A stretch of 64,000 nt of DNA from Streptomyces lavendulae subsp. lavendulae (GCF_002803845.1 NZ_CP024985.1:3534001-3598000), one strand, 5' to 3'. Positions 37,993-49,489 are shown, counted from the stretch's first letter. The notes: generated by a model from the sequence alone, not told the origin. A program made the numbers and translations.

Positions 37993-38557
37993 CCCGGACC
38001 GCGCTCTCCAGGAAGGGGACGTCCAGCCAGGGCTTGGGCTCCATGACCACCGCGAGCAGCGTGATCGCCACGCCGAGCAGTCCGTACGTGATCATGTCCG
38101 TGAAGCGGGAACGGACCGCGAGCATGCCCACCGAGGGCAGGAACCGGCGCAGCGCGGCGGCCGCCATCAGGGCGATGCCGATCATCAGGCAGCCGGCCCG
38201 CGGATGCCCCGTCGCCGTGGTCAGCAGCCCGGCGGCGGTGGCCGCCAGGACGCTGAGCATCGGCCACTGACGGGCGGGGGTGGACACCGCCCCGGGGACG
38301 GCGCGCCCGCCGCCCTCGGGACGTACGGTGCCCTCGGTGACGGAGGGGAACCGCCGCGACCTCGCGGCCCCCGCCCGCGGCTGCTCCCCCGGCTCGGGGG
38401 TGCGCTCCGCCTGCTCGGGGGCCCGTTCCGCCTGCTCGGGGGCCCGTTCCGCCTGCTCGGGGGTCCGTTCCGGCTCCGGCCCGCGCTGCGGTTCCGGCTC
38501 GCGCCGCGGCTCCGCCGGCCGCCCGGCCGCGCCGGGCTCGTCGTGCTCAGCCCGCAC
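37979..38557 (-). CDS. DUF3017 membrane protein with Glu/Arg-rich repeats
   Basis: A 192-residue protein. The first 100 residues are charged and disordered, with three 7-residue repeats of the type APEQAER. Three helices follow: [40 protein letters not shown] and [17 protein letters not shown]. Position right after folD with an 11-base overlap is typical for DUF3017 in Streptomyces. GTG 38557. Function unknown; the linkage to folD looks like shared transcription only. Confidence 0.85.
   Translation of the reverse strand: MRAEHDEPGAAGRPAEPRREPEPQRGPEPERTPEQAERAPEQAERAPEQAERTPEPGEQPRAGAARSRRFPSVTEGTVRPEGGGRAVPGAVSTPARQWPMLSVLAATAAGLLTTATGHPRAGCLMIGIALMAAAALRRFLPSVGMLAVRSRFTDMITYGLLGVAITLLAVVMEPKPWLDVPFLESAVRVTVR
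38406..38473. repeat. 21-base tandem repeat in the DUF3017 gene
   Basis: Three near-perfect 21-base units (38406-38426, 38427-38447, 38448-38468) encode [11 protein letters not shown] heptads on the minus strand. Each unit keeps the frame, so copy number can change without breaking the protein. Confidence 0.85.
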
Positions 38558-39407
38558 TGGGGGTCCGCTCCGCCGCCTCGACCACGTTGACCAGCAGCTG
38601 CGCGCGGGTCATCGGGCCGACGCCACCCGGGTTCGGGGAGATCCAGCCCGCCACCTCGGCGACGCCCGGGTGCACGTCCCCGACGATCTTGCCGTTCTCG
38701 TCGCGGCTGACGCCGACGTCGAGCACGGCCGCGCCCGGCTTCACGTCCTCCGGCTTCACCAGGTGCGGCACCCCGGCCGCCGCGACGACGACGTCCGCCT
38801 GGCGCAGCAGCCCGGCCAGGTCGCGGGTACCGGTGTGGCACAGGGTGACGGTCGCGTTCTCGGACTTGCGGGTCAGCAGCAGGCCGATGGACCGGCCGAC
38901 GGTGATGCCCCGTCCGAGGACGACGACGTGCGCGCCGTTGAGCTCGACGCCGTGGTGGCGCAGCAGCTCGACGATGCCGTACGGCGTGCAGGGCAGCGGG
39001 CCGGGCTCGTTGAGGACCAGCCGGCCCAGCGACATGGGGTGCAGGCCGTCGGCGTCCTTGACCGGGTCCATCAGTTCGAGGACGCGGTTGGTGTCGATTC
39101 CCTTGGGGAGCGGCAGTTGGACGATGTAGCCGGTGCAGGCCGGGTTGGCGTTCAGCTCCCGCACGACCTCCTCGATGTCCTCCTGGGAGGCCGTCGCGGG
39201 CAGTTCGCGCTGGATGGAGGCGATGCCGACCTCGGCGCAGTCCTTGTGCTTGCCGTTGACGTACCAGCGGCTGCCCGGGTCGTCGCCGACCAGCAGGGTG
39301 CCGAGGCCGGGGGTGATGCCCCGCTCCTTCAGCGCCGCCACTCGGGCGGTCAGTTCGGACTTGATCGCGGCTGCGGTGGCCTTGCCATCGAGAATCTGGG
39401 CGGTCAT
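38547..39407 (-). CDS. folD: Bifunctional methylenetetrahydrofolate dehydrogenase / cyclohydrolase
   Basis: A 286-residue enzyme that oxidises methylene-THF and opens methenyl-THF to formyl-THF, feeding purine synthesis. Seen: the conserved [17 protein letters not shown] with the catalytic Tyr and Lys (here Y-V-N-G-K-H-K), [41 protein letters not shown] for NADP, and the C-terminal [17 protein letters not shown] 39407 follows GGAGG. Upstream 39408-39659 has an ACTTG-CACAA-CAAGT repeat but no ZTP riboswitch. Together with glyA, purH and purN it makes up a one-carbon/purine set in this region. Confidence 0.97.
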   Translation of the reverse strand: MTAQILDGKATAAAIKSELTARVAALKERGITPGLGTLLVGDDPGSRWYVNGKHKDCAEVGIASIQRELPATASQEDIEEVVRELNANPACTGYIVQLPLPKGIDTNRVLELMDPVKDADGLHPMSLGRLVLNEPGPLPCTPYGIVELLRHHGVELNGAHVVVLGRGITVGRSIGLLLTRKSENATVTLCHTGTRDLAGLLRQADVVVAAAGVPHLVKPEDVKPGAAVLDVGVSRDENGKIVGDVHPGVAEVAGWISPNPGGVGPMTRAQLLVNVVEAAERTPSAG

Positions 39408-39659
39408 ACCGCCATCCTCCCGGATGTGGTGGTCCCGGTTCCAGTCGGCGGCGGCCGGAATGCGTTCTTCATTGCACTTGCACAACAAGTCGGGTCCGCT
39501 GGGACAACCGGCTGGACAAGGCCGGTACGGGCCCACCACGATGACGGTCGGCAAGACGATCGAAAGAGTGCCGCGGGCAGTGCCGGGGGGCGTACCGCAG
39601 AAAGCAGATGTCCTCCGTGCGTGCCGTGCGTCCCCGCACTTCACGGAGGAAAGACCCAG

Positions 39660-40400
39660 ATGAGCTTCGGCGACCCGAACAACCCGTACGGGCAGCAGCA
39701 GCCGCCGGCCCCGCAGGGCCAGCCCGGCTACGGCTACCCCCAGCAGGCCCCGCAGGGCGTCCCGCCGCAGGGCGGCTACGGATACCCGCAGCAGGGCCAG
39801 CAGCCGTACGGCGGCGTGCCGCCGCAGGCGCCGGGCACGATCCAGGCGAACAACGGCTACATCAACGTCGCGGGTCTGGGCACCGTCCAGCTTCCGACCA
39901 TGGGCCGCCGGCTCGGCGCGCGCCTGATCGACGGCGTGGCCATCGGCATCCTGTACGCCATCTTCAGCGCGATCGGCCTCGCGGGCGTCTTCGGCGCCTC
40001 GAAGTCCATCGACGACTGCTCCGGCATGGACCCGCTGTCCCCGGCGTACTCCTCCTGCCTCGACGACGCGAACGCGGCCGCCGGCGGCATCGTGATGACC
40101 TTCCTCGGCATCATGCTGCTGTTCTTCCTGGTCACCCTGCTCTACGAGTGGCTGATGATCGCCTTCGCGGGCGCCACGCTGGGCAAGATGGCGCTGGGCC
40201 TGAAGGTCGTCAAGGAGAACACCGGCCAGAACCCGGGCCTGGGCGGCGGTTTCATCCGCTGGATCATCCCGATCGTCGGCGCCTTCCTCTGCTACATCGG
40301 CGCCGTCCTGGTCTACCTGTCCCCGTTCTTCGACAACTCGGGCAAGCTCCAGGGCTGGCACGACCGCGCCGCGGGCACCATCGTCGTCAAGACGAAGTAA
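39660..40400 (+). CDS. RDD family membrane protein with Gln/Pro/Gly-rich N-terminus
   Basis: A 246-residue protein. The first 70 residues are [10 protein letters not shown]-rich and disordered. The RDD domain follows, starting [21 protein letters not shown] (with the Arg and Asp that name the family), then a loop with two Cys (DDCSGM, SSCLDD), a helix [21 protein letters not shown], and the end [16 protein letters not shown] 39660 follows GGAGGAAAG. RDD proteins are thought to be transporters or ion-related; the role is unknown. It ends at a bidirectional terminator shared with purH. Confidence 0.9.
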   Translation: MSFGDPNNPYGQQQPPAPQGQPGYGYPQQAPQGVPPQGGYGYPQQGQQPYGGVPPQAPGTIQANNGYINVAGLGTVQLPTMGRRLGARLIDGVAIGILYAIFSAIGLAGVFGASKSIDDCSGMDPLSPAYSSCLDDANAAAGGIVMTFLGIMLLFFLVTLLYEWLMIAFAGATLGKMALGLKVVKENTGQNPGLGGGFIRWIIPIVGAFLCYIGAVLVYLSPFFDNSGKLQGWHDRAAGTIVVKTK

Positions 40401-40411
40401 CCCGCCCGCAC

Positions 40412-40457
40412 ACGGCGAAGGCCGCCACCCGCACCAGCGGGTGGCGGCCTTCGCCGT
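40412..40457. terminator. Bidirectional terminator between RDD gene and purH
   Basis: A perfect 20-base stem (40412-40431 with 40438-40457) and 6-base loop. It lies 11 bases after the RDD stop and 9 bases beyond the purH stop, so it can serve both convergent genes. Confidence 0.93.
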
Positions 40458-40466
40458 ATCCGTGCC

Positions 40467-42062
40467 TCAGTGGAAGAAGTGGCGGGTGCCGGTGAAGTAC
40501 ATCGTCACCCCGGCCTTCTTCGCGGCCTCGACGACCTGCTCGTCACGGACCGAACCGCCCGGCTGGACCACGGCCTTGATGCCCGCGGCGGTGAGGATCT
40601 CCAGCCCGTCCGGGAAGGGGAAGAAGGCGTCGGACGCGGCGTACGAGCCCTGCGCGCGCTCGGCGCCCGCCCGCTCGACGGCGAGCTTCGCCGAGTCCAC
40701 ACGGTTGACCTGGCCCATGCCGACGCCGACCGAGGCACCGTCCTTGGCCAGCAGGATCGCGTTGGACTTGACGGCCCGGCAGGCCCTCCACGCGAAGGCG
40801 AGCTCGGCCAGCTCCTCGGCGGACAGCGCGTCGCCGGTGGCCAGCGTCCAGTTCGCCGGGTCGTCGCCCTCGGCCTGGAAGAGGTCGCTCTGCTGGAGCA
40901 GCGCGCCGCCCGAGACCGGCTTCAGGTCGCCCGGCTGGTGCGGGGTGCCGTCCACCTTCAGGACGCGGATGTTCTTCTTCTTGGCCAGGATCTCGACCGC
41001 ACCGTCCTCGTAGGCCGGGGCGGCGATGACCTCGGTGAAGATCTCGGCGACCTGCTCGGCGAGCTCGACGGTCACCGGGCGGTTGACGGCGATGACCCCG
41101 CCGAAGGCCGACAGCGGGTCACAGGCGTGCGCCTTGCGGTGCGCGGCGGCGACGTCCTGGTCCACGGCGATCCCGCACGGGTTGGCGTGCTTGATGATCG
41201 CGACGCAGGGCTCGTCGTGGTCGTAGGCGGCCCGGCGGGCGGCCTCGGTGTCCACGTAGTTGTTGAAGGACATCTCCTTGCCGTGCAGCTGCTCGGCGTT
41301 GGCGATGCCGCCCGGCTGGCCGTCGGTGTAGAGCGCGGCGGCCTGGTGCGGGTTCTCGCCGTAGCGCAGGGTCGACTTGCGCTCCCACGCGCCCGCGAGG
41401 AACTCGGGCAGCGCCACCTCGGGGGACTCCGGGGCGTAGACGTTGGTGAACCAGGACGCGACGGCCACGTCGTAGGCGGCGGTGTGCTGGAAGGCCTCGG
41501 CCGCCAGCCGCTTGCGGGCGGTCAGGTCGAAGCCGCCCCCCTGGGCCGCCGCGAGCACGTCGGCGTAGCGGGCGGGGCTGGTGACGACGGCGACCGACGG
41601 GTGGTTCTTGGCGGCGGCGCGGACCATCGAGGGGCCGCCGATGTCGATCTGCTCGACGCACTCGTCGGGGGTGGCGCCGGAGGCGACGGTCTCCCGGAAG
41701 GGGTAGAGGTTGACGATCACCAGGTCGAAGGGCTCGACGCCCAGCTCGGCGAGCTGGTTGCGGTGGTCCTCCAGGCGCAGGTCGGCGAGGATGCCGGCGT
41801 GCACGCGCGGGTGGAGGGTCTTGACGCGGCCGTCGAGGCACTCGGGGAAGCCGGTCAGCTCCTCGACCTTGGTGACGGGCACCCCGGCAGCGGCGATCTT
41901 CGACGCGGTGGAGCCGGTGGAGACGAGCGAGACGCCCGCCTCGTGCAGGCCGCGGGCCAGCTCTTCCAGTCCCGTCTTGTCGTAGACGCTGACGAGCGCA
42001 CGCCGGATCGGCCGCTGGGTGGTGGTCGGGTCGTTGCTCTGTGCGGAGTCTGCGGCGGTCAC
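40467..42062 (-). CDS. purH: Bifunctional AICAR transformylase / IMP cyclohydrolase
   Basis: A 531-residue enzyme for the last two steps of IMP synthesis; it uses formyl-THF to formylate ZMP (AICAR) and then closes the ring. The N-terminal cyclohydrolase domain shows [25 protein letters not shown] and [11 protein letters not shown]. The C-terminal transformylase domain shows [24 protein letters not shown] and the end [16 protein letters not shown] 42062 overlaps the purN stop by 4 bases (GTGA), so the two are co-translated. Its substrate ZMP is the ligand family sensed by the riboswitch in front of glyA. Confidence 0.98.
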   Translation of the reverse strand: MTAADSAQSNDPTTTQRPIRRALVSVYDKTGLEELARGLHEAGVSLVSTGSTASKIAAAGVPVTKVEELTGFPECLDGRVKTLHPRVHAGILADLRLEDHRNQLAELGVEPFDLVIVNLYPFRETVASGATPDECVEQIDIGGPSMVRAAAKNHPSVAVVTSPARYADVLAAAQGGGFDLTARKRLAAEAFQHTAAYDVAVASWFTNVYAPESPEVALPEFLAGAWERKSTLRYGENPHQAAALYTDGQPGGIANAEQLHGKEMSFNNYVDTEAARRAAYDHDEPCVAIIKHANPCGIAVDQDVAAAHRKAHACDPLSAFGGVIAVNRPVTVELAEQVAEIFTEVIAAPAYEDGAVEILAKKKNIRVLKVDGTPHQPGDLKPVSGGALLQQSDLFQAEGDDPANWTLATGDALSAEELAELAFAWRACRAVKSNAILLAKDGASVGVGMGQVNRVDSAKLAVERAGAERAQGSYAASDAFFPFPDGLEILTAAGIKAVVQPGGSVRDEQVVEAAKKAGVTMYFTGTRHFFH

Positions 42063-42682
42063 TGGATTGTTACCTTTCGTCCCTCAATGCGGTAGCCGTG
42101 CCGGGCCAGGCGCCCCACGACGTCGACGAGCAGCTGGCGCTCGACTTCCTTGATGCGCTCATGGAGAGCGGCTTCGTCCTCGCCGTCCCGGATCTCGACG
42201 ACACCCTGGGCGATGATCGGACCGGTGTCCACGCCGGAGTCCACGAAGTGGACGGTGCAGCCGGTGACCTTCGCCCCGTAGGCGAGGGCGTCCCGTACGC
42301 CGTGGGCGCCGGGGAAGGCCGGGAGGAGGGCGGGGTGGGTGTTGACGAACCGGCCGCCGAAGCGGTCGATGAAGTTCTTGCCGACGATCTTCATGAACCC
42401 GGCGGAGACCACGAGGTCCGGCGCGTGCGCGTCCGTCGCCTCGGTCAGCGCCGCGTCCCACTCCTCGCGGCTGCCGTAGTCCTTGACCGGGCACACGAAA
42501 GTGGGGATCCCGGCCTTCTCGGCCCGTTCGAGTCCGGCGATGTTCGCGCGGTCGGCCCCCACGGCGACGACCTCGGCGCCGAATCCCTCGGCTCCGCCGG
42601 GGTGCGCGTCGATGGCATCGAGCAGGGCCTGGAGGTTGGTGCCGGAGCCGGAGACCAGCACGACCAGCCGGGAGGCGGGCAT
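42059..42682 (-). CDS. purN: Phosphoribosylglycinamide formyltransferase 1
   Basis: A 207-residue folate-dependent GAR transformylase, purine synthesis step 3. Seen: [17 protein letters not shown] for GAR binding, the catalytic AsnxHis within [16 protein letters not shown], and [18 protein letters not shown] with the catalytic Asp. ATG 42682 is the head of purN-purH. The 225-base divergent gap to 42908 contains two CATACGAA copies 35 bases apart but no known regulator site I can name. Confidence 0.97.
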   Translation of the reverse strand: MPASRLVVLVSGSGTNLQALLDAIDAHPGGAEGFGAEVVAVGADRANIAGLERAEKAGIPTFVCPVKDYGSREEWDAALTEATDAHAPDLVVSAGFMKIVGKNFIDRFGGRFVNTHPALLPAFPGAHGVRDALAYGAKVTGCTVHFVDSGVDTGPIIAQGVVEIRDGEDEAALHERIKEVERQLLVDVVGRLARHGYRIEGRKVTIQ

Positions 42683-42907
42683 GGGAGGCCCTTTCTTACG
42701 GGATTGCCGTCGTTCGTCTTGTGTGGTCATACGAAACTTCGGGGTACCGATATACGGGGAACCATACGAAGCCACCGACCGCCTGCAACGATACCGGCAC
42801 ACGGGACCGCCCCCGAGGGACGGGGGGACGGGCGAGCGGTAGCGTCTGGCGTACACCGCACGCCGGGCGCGCGCCCGGCCCACGACACAGGGGAAGTAAC
42901 GCACTCG

Positions 42908-43510
42908 ATGCCGGACCGCCGTCAGCCCGACCCCTCGACCGACGACAACCCCTTCGCGGCGCCCCCGGAAGGCCGGCCCGACCAGCCGTGGCAGCCCCGG
43001 CAGCCGCAGCGGCCGCAGGACGGCGGCGGCCCCGGCGGCGGCCCCTCCGAGCCCGGCGGCCCCGGGGGCCCGGCCCGGTGGGACCCCATGGACCCGCTCC
43101 AGCGGCGCGCGCGGTACGCCCTGTTGGCGGGCATGTGGGGGTTCTTCTTCGGGATCTTCGGGATCCCTTCGGTGGGGCTGCTGCTGGGCGCGCTCGCGAT
43201 GTACTGGGGCATCAGCGCCCTGCGCGGCCGCCCGGCGACCGAGGCCGACCCCGTGAAGGGCACCCCGTCCCGGCCGGGCGGCCTGGACTCCCTGGGCCCG
43301 GCGGCCCGCCCGCAGCGCGCGGCGGCGGTCGGCGGCCTGGTGACGGCGTCGATGGCACTGATGCTGGCCGCGAGCTCGTACGCGCTGCAGCTGGCGTACA
43401 AGGACTTCTTCGTCTGCCGCGACGACGCCCTGACCCGCACGGCGGAACTCCAGTGCAACGATCTCCTCCCGGACAACGTCCTTGGCGAGATCCTGAAGGT
43501 CCAGCGCTGA
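42908..43510 (+). CDS. Small Pro-rich membrane protein (DUF4190-like)
   Basis: A 200-residue protein. Residues 1-65 are Pro/Gly/Gln-rich and disordered. Two helices follow (YALLAGMWGFFFGIFGIPSVGLLLGALAMYWG forms a pair), and a third lies at LVTASMALMLAASSYALQLAY. The tail carries two Cys (FFVCRDDAL and LQCNDLL). The layout is like DUF4190 proteins of actinobacteria. ATG 42908; GGGGAAG is about 13 bases upstream, a little far. Divergent from purN. Function unknown. Confidence 0.78.
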   Translation: MPDRRQPDPSTDDNPFAAPPEGRPDQPWQPRQPQRPQDGGGPGGGPSEPGGPGGPARWDPMDPLQRRARYALLAGMWGFFFGIFGIPSVGLLLGALAMYWGISALRGRPATEADPVKGTPSRPGGLDSLGPAARPQRAAAVGGLVTASMALMLAASSYALQLAYKDFFVCRDDALTRTAELQCNDLLPDNVLGEILKVQR

Positions 43511-43587
43511 CCGAACCGAGTGCCTCCGGCGGTCGGGACGGGGGCGGGGCCGGGCGGAGGCCCGCCGGCGATTGAGCCCCGGAGGGG

Positions 43588-45270
43588 TCAGGTCGGTGGG
43601 CGGCGGCGGGACAGTACGCGGACCCCCACCACCGGCGGCAGCAACGGCTCCGCGGGCGCCGCCGGCGGCGGGACCTCAGGAACACCGGGAGGCTCCGGAG
43701 CCGCCACGACCGGCGGAGCCACGGGCTCGGGTGGAGCAACCGCCCCCACCGGAACCGGCGGAGCCACGGGCTCCGGCGGCACGACCACCCCCACCGGAAC
43801 CGGCGGAGCCACCGGCTCGGGCGGAACGACCACCCCCACCGGAACCGGCGGAGCCACCGGCTCCGGCGGAACGACCACCCCCACCGAAACCGGCGGAGCC
43901 ACGGGCCGGGCCGCCTCCCGCAGCGCCGCCCACCGCAGCTCCCGCACCCCGGAGTCGTGCCACGCGTCCTCCTCCCCCGCCCCGTCGGAGGCCCCCCGCA
44001 CGGGCCGGGTCCGCCACACGTGCACCCCCACCGCCAACGGCACCGCCAGCAGCAGCGTCCACCCCGCGGCCGCGGCCCCCACCGCCCACCACACGGGCCC
44101 GAAGCCGGCCAGCGCCCGCGACCCGAGCGGCCCGGCCGAAGCCGTGGCCAGGCCCGCCATCGCCAGCCCGCACACCAGCGCCCCGAGCGTCGCCGTCAGC
44201 GCGGCCTCCCCGGCGGAGACCTCCCGCGCCCGGCGCACCGCGAACCAGCCCACGACCAGCCCGGCCGCCACCGGCACCCCGGCCGCCGCCCAGGTGACGG
44301 GCGTTCCCGGCCCCTCCGGCGGCAGCGCCGCGAGCAGCGGAAACCTCGGCAGGGCAGGGGCGCCCCCGAAGCCGAGCGGGGTCGCCGTCACCCCGGCCCC
44401 CACCGCGAACCCGGGCCCCAGCCCGTACGCCGCGCCCCACACCATGGCGTTGGGGATCAGGGCCAGCGCGAGCAGCAGCACCGCGAACCGCCCGGACCAC
44501 ACCCCGGTCAGCGTCAGGAAGGAGGACTGCACCTCCGCTCCGTGCCAGGCCAGCGACGCGCCGACGAGCAGGACGCCGCCGCCCAGCAGGACGAGGACCC
44601 CGGCCGCGCCCGAACGCAGCGCCAGCGCGTAACGGGGGCGCGCGACGGCTTTCCGTACGCCCCCCGGGATCCAGCCGGGCAGCGGCCCGAGCGGCCTCCC
44701 CTTCGCCGACCAGACCCCGGCCGCGGCGGCGAGCACCGCCACCAGCGGGACGTGCCAGGCCGCGCTGAGCGGGTCGGCGGGCATCGGCCCCCCGGCGGCG
44801 TACACGGTGGCCAGCGCCCCGACGCACAGGTAGCCGCAGGTGACGGCGGAGAAGACGACGCTCGCCGGCAACACCTCATCGGCCTCCTCTCCCTCCGCGC
44901 CCCCGCCGTCCCCGGAGGCGCTGCCGAGCCGGGCCGCCCGCCGCATCAGCAGCACCGGCAGCGCCACCAGCAACAACGGGGTCAGGCCGACGGGCGCGGG
45001 CACCCCGGAGAGGGTCTCGTAGCGGACGAGTTCCGTCCCGTGGGCCATCAACCACAGCCCGGCGGCGAGGTGCAGCGCCCCGCCCGGACCGCTGTCCGGA
45101 TAGGGGGAGCTGATCCACAGGACGATCACGAGCACGGCCAGGAAGCCGAGCCCCAGTCCGGCGGCCACGGCGCCGCCCAGCACGCAGGCCGCGGCGGCCG
45201 GCGAACGCCGCCGCGCACCGGCCCGCGGGACCGTCGGCAACGAGGTCCCGTGTTCGGTCACTTGGGTCAC
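43588..45270 (-). CDS. DUF6350 family integral membrane protein
   Basis: A 560-residue protein with about ten hydrophobic helices, beginning [35 protein letters not shown]. The last 130 residues are cytoplasmic and Pro/Val-rich, built from five near-identical 15-residue units of type [18 protein letters not shown]6350 is a conserved Streptomyces membrane family, usually next to purN/purH or sucCD as here. GTG 45270; a second in-frame GTG lies at 45261. Function unknown. Confidence 0.82.
   Translation of the reverse strand: MTQVTEHGTSLPTVPRAGARRRSPAAAACVLGGAVAAGLGLGFLAVLVIVLWISSPYPDSGPGGALHLAAGLWLMAHGTELVRYETLSGVPAPVGLTPLLLVALPVLLMRRAARLGSASGDGGGAEGEEADEVLPASVVFSAVTCGYLCVGALATVYAAGGPMPADPLSAAWHVPLVAVLAAAAGVWSAKGRPLGPLPGWIPGGVRKAVARPRYALALRSGAAGVLVLLGGGVLLVGASLAWHGAEVQSSFLTLTGVWSGRFAVLLLALALIPNAMVWGAAYGLGPGFAVGAGVTATPLGFGGAPALPRFPLLAALPPEGPGTPVTWAAAGVPVAAGLVVGWFAVRRAREVSAGEAALTATLGALVCGLAMAGLATASAGPLGSRALAGFGPVWWAVGAAAAGWTLLLAVPLAVGVHVWRTRPVRGASDGAGEEDAWHDSGVRELRWAALREAARPVAPPVSVGVVVPPEPVAPPVPVGVVVPPEPVAPPVPVGVVVPPEPVAPPVPVGAVAPPEPVAPPVVAAPEPPGVPEVPPPAAPAEPLLPPVVGVRVLSRRRPPT
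43712..43905. repeat. 45-base in-frame tandem repeat in the DUF6350 gene
   Basis: GGCGGAGCC recurs exactly every 45 bases at 43712, 43757, 43802, 43847 and 43892. The unit encodes a 15-residue Pro/Val repeat on the minus strand. Units differ at few bases, so the array is recent or homogenised. Confidence 0.9.
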
Positions 45271-45389
45271 CCCGCCATGGTGCCAACGACACGCGCTATG
45301 GGCGGGTAACAGGCGAATGCCCGTGGTGTCGCTCAATATACGTTTATGTACTTTTTCGCGCAGGACTGTCGGGTCGCGGGGAGTGTGGC

Positions 45390-47159
45390 ATGACACAAGG
45401 CGTCGAGACGACCTCCGACGCGGAGCTGGGCCTGCCGTCCCCCAAGGAACGCCGCAGGCTGCGCGAAGCGGGCCGGCTGACCCACGAGGAGGTCGCGACG
45501 ACGGTGGGCGTCACCGCGACGACCGTCCGCTCCTGGGAGACGGGCCGCACCGAACCGCGCGGGCGCAAGCGCGAGGCGTACGCCGCGCTGCTGACCCGCC
45601 TCGCGGAAGCGGAGGGCGAGGCCGGGACCGGGACCGGCCCCGCCCCGGAGGCCGCCACCGCACCCGAACCGCCCGGCCAGGAAGAGGCGGACGCTCCCGC
45701 CGGCGCGGCCGCCCGGACCGCCGGGGGCGTACGCGCCTTCGCGGCGGGCGGTGCCCCCGCGCGCGCGGGCGGACCCGGTACGCGCCCCCGGCCGGCGGGC
45801 AAGGGAGCCGCCCGGCCACCCGTCTCCCTGACCCGCCACGAGACGAAACACCCCGTCAGAACCGGGGCCGGCGGGGGCGGCCCCACCGGCCCGACGGACC
45901 CACCCCCCTCCACACCCCCCCGCCCGGACCCCACCCGGCCCGACCCCGGGACCGGCACTTCCGCACAACCGGAACCCACCGGACCCGCTCCCCGGGCCGA
46001 CACTCCCGCACGACCGGAACCCACCGGACCCGACCCCCGAACCAACACCCCCTCAGGACCGGACGCCGCCCGGCCCGACCCCCGGGCCGACGCCCCGTCA
46101 CAACCGGCCCCCGCCCGGCCCGGCACTTCCGCACGGCCGGAACCCGACGGGCCCGACCCCGCTCAGCCCGACCCGCAGGCCGCCGACCCCGCCCGGCCCG
46201 ACACCCCCCACCCCGACACCACGCACCCGGCATCCGCCCGCACGGGCCCCGAGCAGCCGGCCGCCGCAGGCGCCGACCCCGAGTCCCCGGACACCACGCA
46301 CCCGGACCCCCCGCCGCCGGACGACCCCGCGCAACCGGTCCGCGGGGCAGCCGCACGGGCCTTCGACGGCCTCTACCTCTGCGCCGCCCCCGCGCTGGTC
46401 CGCCAGACCTACCTGCTCACCGGCCGCCGCGCCCTCGCCCGGCAGGCCGTCGAGCACGCCTTCCGGCAGGCCTGGGGGCGCTGGCCCGAGGTGGCCACCG
46501 ACCCGGATCCCGTCGGCTGGGTCCGGGCCGTCGCCTACGAGTACGCCCTCTCGCCCTGGCGCCGGTTCCGCCGCGCATACCGGCACCCCGACCCGGGCCC
46601 GGTCGAACCCGTCGACCGGATGCTGCTGGACGCCCTGATCGACCTGCCCCCCGTCCACCGCAGGACCGTGCTGCTCTACGACGGCATCGGCCTCGACCTG
46701 CCCGACACCGCCGCCGAGACCGAGGCCACCACCCCCGCCGCCGGGAACCGGCTGCTGCGCGCCCACGCCACCCTCGCCGAACGGGTCCCCGGACTGGCCG
46801 ACGTGGCGCCGGAGAAGCAGTCCGCCGCGCTGCGCGAGCTGCTCGGCACGCTCCGGCCCGCCGTGCCGCTGGAACCCCGCAGCACCCCGGCCACCGTCCG
46901 CGCCCTCACCGAGCGCACGGCCCGGCGGTGGGCGCGGGCCGCGATCTGCCTCACGGCGGCGATCGCCGTGGCGACCGGGTACACCGCCGTCACCGCGCCG
47001 GACCGCTACGTGGCCCCGGTCTCGCCCGGCAGCAGCGTCTCCGGGGTCCCCCCGCACAGCGGCCCGCAGCGGCTCACCGACCAGAGCCGGGAACTGCGGG
47101 AGAGACTGCGCGGCGACCCGGCATCGGGGCCCGCCCGGCTCTCCCCCGGCCTGGAATGA
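45390..47159 (+). CDS. XRE-type HTH / ECF sigma-like / transmembrane fusion protein
   Basis: A 589-residue protein with an unusual layout. Residues 17-60 are a helix-turn-helix ([34 protein letters not shown]) of the XRE type. Residues 75-320 are disordered and rich in Pro, Asp, Thr and Ala. Residues 325-470 resemble an ECF sigma core: [77 protein letters not shown] and a degenerate region-4 helix. A membrane helix at about 518-535 ([17 protein letters not shown]) precedes a short outside tail. ATG 45390 follows GGGGAG. It could be a membrane-held regulator; whether it binds RNA polymerase is unknown. Confidence 0.8.
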   Translation: MTQGVETTSDAELGLPSPKERRRLREAGRLTHEEVATTVGVTATTVRSWETGRTEPRGRKREAYAALLTRLAEAEGEAGTGTGPAPEAATAPEPPGQEEADAPAGAAARTAGGVRAFAAGGAPARAGGPGTRPRPAGKGAARPPVSLTRHETKHPVRTGAGGGGPTGPTDPPPSTPPRPDPTRPDPGTGTSAQPEPTGPAPRADTPARPEPTGPDPRTNTPSGPDAARPDPRADAPSQPAPARPGTSARPEPDGPDPAQPDPQAADPARPDTPHPDTTHPASARTGPEQPAAAGADPESPDTTHPDPPPPDDPAQPVRGAAARAFDGLYLCAAPALVRQTYLLTGRRALARQAVEHAFRQAWGRWPEVATDPDPVGWVRAVAYEYALSPWRRFRRAYRHPDPGPVEPVDRMLLDALIDLPPVHRRTVLLYDGIGLDLPDTAAETEATTPAAGNRLLRAHATLAERVPGLADVAPEKQSAALRELLGTLRPAVPLEPRSTPATVRALTERTARRWARAAICLTAAIAVATGYTAVTAPDRYVAPVSPGSSVSGVPPHSGPQRLTDQSRELRERLRGDPASGPARLSPGLE

Positions 47160-47162
47160 GGA

Positions 47163-47207
47163 ACGGGCGTGGCCCGCACCCCCCGAAGGGATGCGGGCCA
47201 CGCCCGT
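47163..47207. terminator. Bidirectional terminator between the HTH/sigma-like gene and sucD
   Basis: Perfect 16-base arms (ACGGGCGTGGCCCGCA and its complement) with a 13-base loop, 3 bases after one stop and 23 bases beyond the sucD stop. Confidence 0.92.
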
Positions 47208-47230
47208 ACACGTGCGGAAGACGAGAACGA

Positions 47231-48118
47231 CTACTTGGCGTTCAGGATCTCGCGCGCCAGCTTGGCGGTCTCGGTCGGCGTCTTGCCGACCTTGACGCCG
47301 GCGGCCTCAAGGGCTTCCTTCTTGGCCTGTGCGGTGCCGGAAGAACCGGAGACGATGGCGCCGGCGTGGCCCATGGTCTTGCCCTCGGGGGCGGTGAAGC
47401 CCGCGACGTAACCGACGACCGGCTTGGTGACGTTCTTCGCGATGAAGTCCGCCGCACGCTCCTCGGCGTCGCCGCCGATCTCGCCGATCATGACGATGAG
47501 CTCGGTGTCCGGGTCGGCCTCGAAGGCCTCCAGGGCGTCGATGTGCGTGGTGCCGATGACCGGGTCGCCACCGATGCCGACGGCGGAGGTGAAGCCGATG
47601 TCACGGAGCTCGTACATCATCTGGTAGGTCAGCGTGCCGGACTTGGACACGAGACCGATCTTGCCGGGCTTGGTGATGTCGCCCGGGATGATGCCGGCGT
47701 TGGACTGGCCGGGGGTGATCAGACCCGGGCAGTTCGGGCCGATGATGCGGGTCTTGTTGCCCTTGGCGGTCGCGTACGCCCAGAAGGCGGCGGAGTCGTG
47801 CACCGCGATGCCCTCGGTGATGACGACGGCCAGCGGGATCTCGGCGTCGATGGCCTCGACGACGGCGGCCTTGGCGAAGGCCGGCGGGACGAAGAGGACG
47901 GAGACGTTGGCGCCCGTCTTCTCCATCGCCTCGGCGACGGAACCGAAGACCGGGACCTCGGTGCCGTCGAAGTCGACGGTGGTGCCGGCCTTGCGCGGGT
48001 TCACGCCACCGACGATGTTGGTGCCGTCAGCCAGCATCAGCTTGGTGTGCTTCATGCCCGTGGCACCGGTCATGCCCTGGACGATGACCTTGCTGTCCTT
48101 GTTGAGGAAGATAGCCAT
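47231..48118 (-). CDS. sucD: Succinyl-CoA synthetase alpha subunit
   Basis: A 295-residue subunit that carries the phosphohistidine. Seen: [18 protein letters not shown] at the CoA site, [23 protein letters not shown], and His251 in [10 protein letters not shown], the residue that is phosphorylated. ATG 48118 lies 21 bases after sucC, so the two make one operon and enter the TCA cycle at the substrate-level phosphorylation step. Confidence 0.98.
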   Translation of the reverse strand: MAIFLNKDSKVIVQGMTGATGMKHTKLMLADGTNIVGGVNPRKAGTTVDFDGTEVPVFGSVAEAMEKTGANVSVLFVPPAFAKAAVVEAIDAEIPLAVVITEGIAVHDSAAFWAYATAKGNKTRIIGPNCPGLITPGQSNAGIIPGDITKPGKIGLVSKSGTLTYQMMYELRDIGFTSAVGIGGDPVIGTTHIDALEAFEADPDTELIVMIGEIGGDAEERAADFIAKNVTKPVVGYVAGFTAPEGKTMGHAGAIVSGSSGTAQAKKEALEAAGVKVGKTPTETAKLAREILNAK

Positions 48119-48139
48119 GTGAGTCTGTGACCTCTGCCC

Positions 48140-49318
48140 TTACTTCGCAGCCGCGAGCTCGGCGGCCTTGTCGGCCGCGCCGTCCATGGTGTCCACGCGC
48201 TGCACCAGCGGGTGGTTGGCGTCCGAGAGGATCTTGCGACCCAGCTCGGCGTTGTTGCCGTCGAGGCGGACGACCAGCGGCTTGGTGACCGCCTCGCCCT
48301 TGTCCGCGAGCAGCTGCAGGGCCTGGACGATGCCGTTGGCGACCTCGTCACACGCGGTGATGCCACCGAAGACGTTGACGAACACGGACTTGACGTCCGG
48401 GTCGCCGAGGATGATCTCAAGACCGTTGGCCATGACGGCGGCGGAGGCGCCACCGCCGATGTCCAGGAAGTTGGCGGGCTTGACGCCGCCGTGGTTCTCA
48501 CCGGCGTACGCGACGACGTCGAGGGTGCTCATGACGAGACCCGCGCCGTTGCCGATGATGCCGACCTCACCGTCGAGCTTGACGTAGTTGAGGTTCTTCG
48601 CCTTGGCGGCGGCTTCCAGCGGGTTCGCGGCCGCGTGGTCCACGAACTCCTCGTGGCCCGGCTGGCGGAACTCGGCGTTCTCGTCGAGCGAGACCTTGCC
48701 GTCGAGCGCGATGACGTCGCCGTTGGCGACCTTCGCGAGCGGGTTGACCTCGACGAGGAGCGCGTCCTCGGCGATGAAGGTCTTCCACAGGGTCACGAGG
48801 ACCTCGGCGACCTTCTCGGCGACCTCGGCCGGGAACTTCGCCAGGGCGACGATCTCGCGGGCCTTCTCGATGGTCACGCCCTCGTTGGCGTTCACCGGGA
48901 CCTTGGCGAGCTTCTCCGGGGTCTCCTCGGCGACCTGCTCGATGTCCATGCCGCCCGCGACCGAGGCCATGGCGAGGAAGGTGCGGTTGGTGCGGTCGAG
49001 GAGGTACGAGACGTAGTACTCCTCCAGGATCTCCGGAGCGGTCTCGGCGATCATCACCTTGTGGACCGTGTGGCCCTTGATGTCCATGCCGAGGATGTCC
49101 GTCGCACGGGCGACGGCCTCGTCCGGGGTGGCGGCGAGCTTGACGCCACCGGCCTTGCCGCGGCCGCCGACCTTCACCTGGGCCTTGACGACCGACTTGC
49201 CGCCCAGCTTCTCGGTGGCCTCGCGAGCCGCCTCAGGCGTGTCGATGACTTCACCGGCCAGCACCGGTACACCGTGCTTGGCGAAGAGGTCCCTCGCCTG
49301 GTACTCGAACAGGTCCAC
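48140..49318 (-). CDS. sucC: Succinyl-CoA synthetase beta subunit
   Basis: A 392-residue ATP-grasp subunit for nucleotide binding and succinate. Seen: [35 protein letters not shown] for nucleotide, LLVEVNPLA and [31 protein letters not shown] 49318 follows AAGGGACGG. The 257-base region upstream holds a match to the Streptomyces Crp motif at 49512-49527 within a larger inverted repeat, so cAMP control is plausible. Confidence 0.98.
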   Translation of the reverse strand: MDLFEYQARDLFAKHGVPVLAGEVIDTPEAAREATEKLGGKSVVKAQVKVGGRGKAGGVKLAATPDEAVARATDILGMDIKGHTVHKVMIAETAPEILEEYYVSYLLDRTNRTFLAMASVAGGMDIEQVAEETPEKLAKVPVNANEGVTIEKAREIVALAKFPAEVAEKVAEVLVTLWKTFIAEDALLVEVNPLAKVANGDVIALDGKVSLDENAEFRQPGHEEFVDHAAANPLEAAAKAKNLNYVKLDGEVGIIGNGAGLVMSTLDVVAYAGENHGGVKPANFLDIGGGASAAVMANGLEIILGDPDVKSVFVNVFGGITACDEVANGIVQALQLLADKGEAVTKPLVVRLDGNNAELGRKILSDANHPLVQRVDTMDGAADKAAELAAAK

Positions 49319-49489
49319 GCGCGTCCGTCCCTTGTCTTCAAAGATTCGCAGTGATTCGCGGTTGTCTGCTATCTGCGTGGGCGTGCCGCGAAGGGCAACG
49401 TGACGGCGCTGTCACAGGGGAGGCGCACACGGTGACCGTGGACGCGGCATGTCCGTCTCGCAGGTTATCCCCGTGGGCCGTAGGTCCCT

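Noticed and set aside
45317..48130. 937-codon + strand frame running through the sigma-like gene and sucD
   Set aside because: It has Pro/Arg-rich shadow composition and crosses two well supported genes and a terminator.
49399..49417. GTGAC-N6-GTCAC repeat as a second Crp site before sucC
   Set aside because: The gap between half sites is two bases too long for the GTG-N6-GNCAC form.
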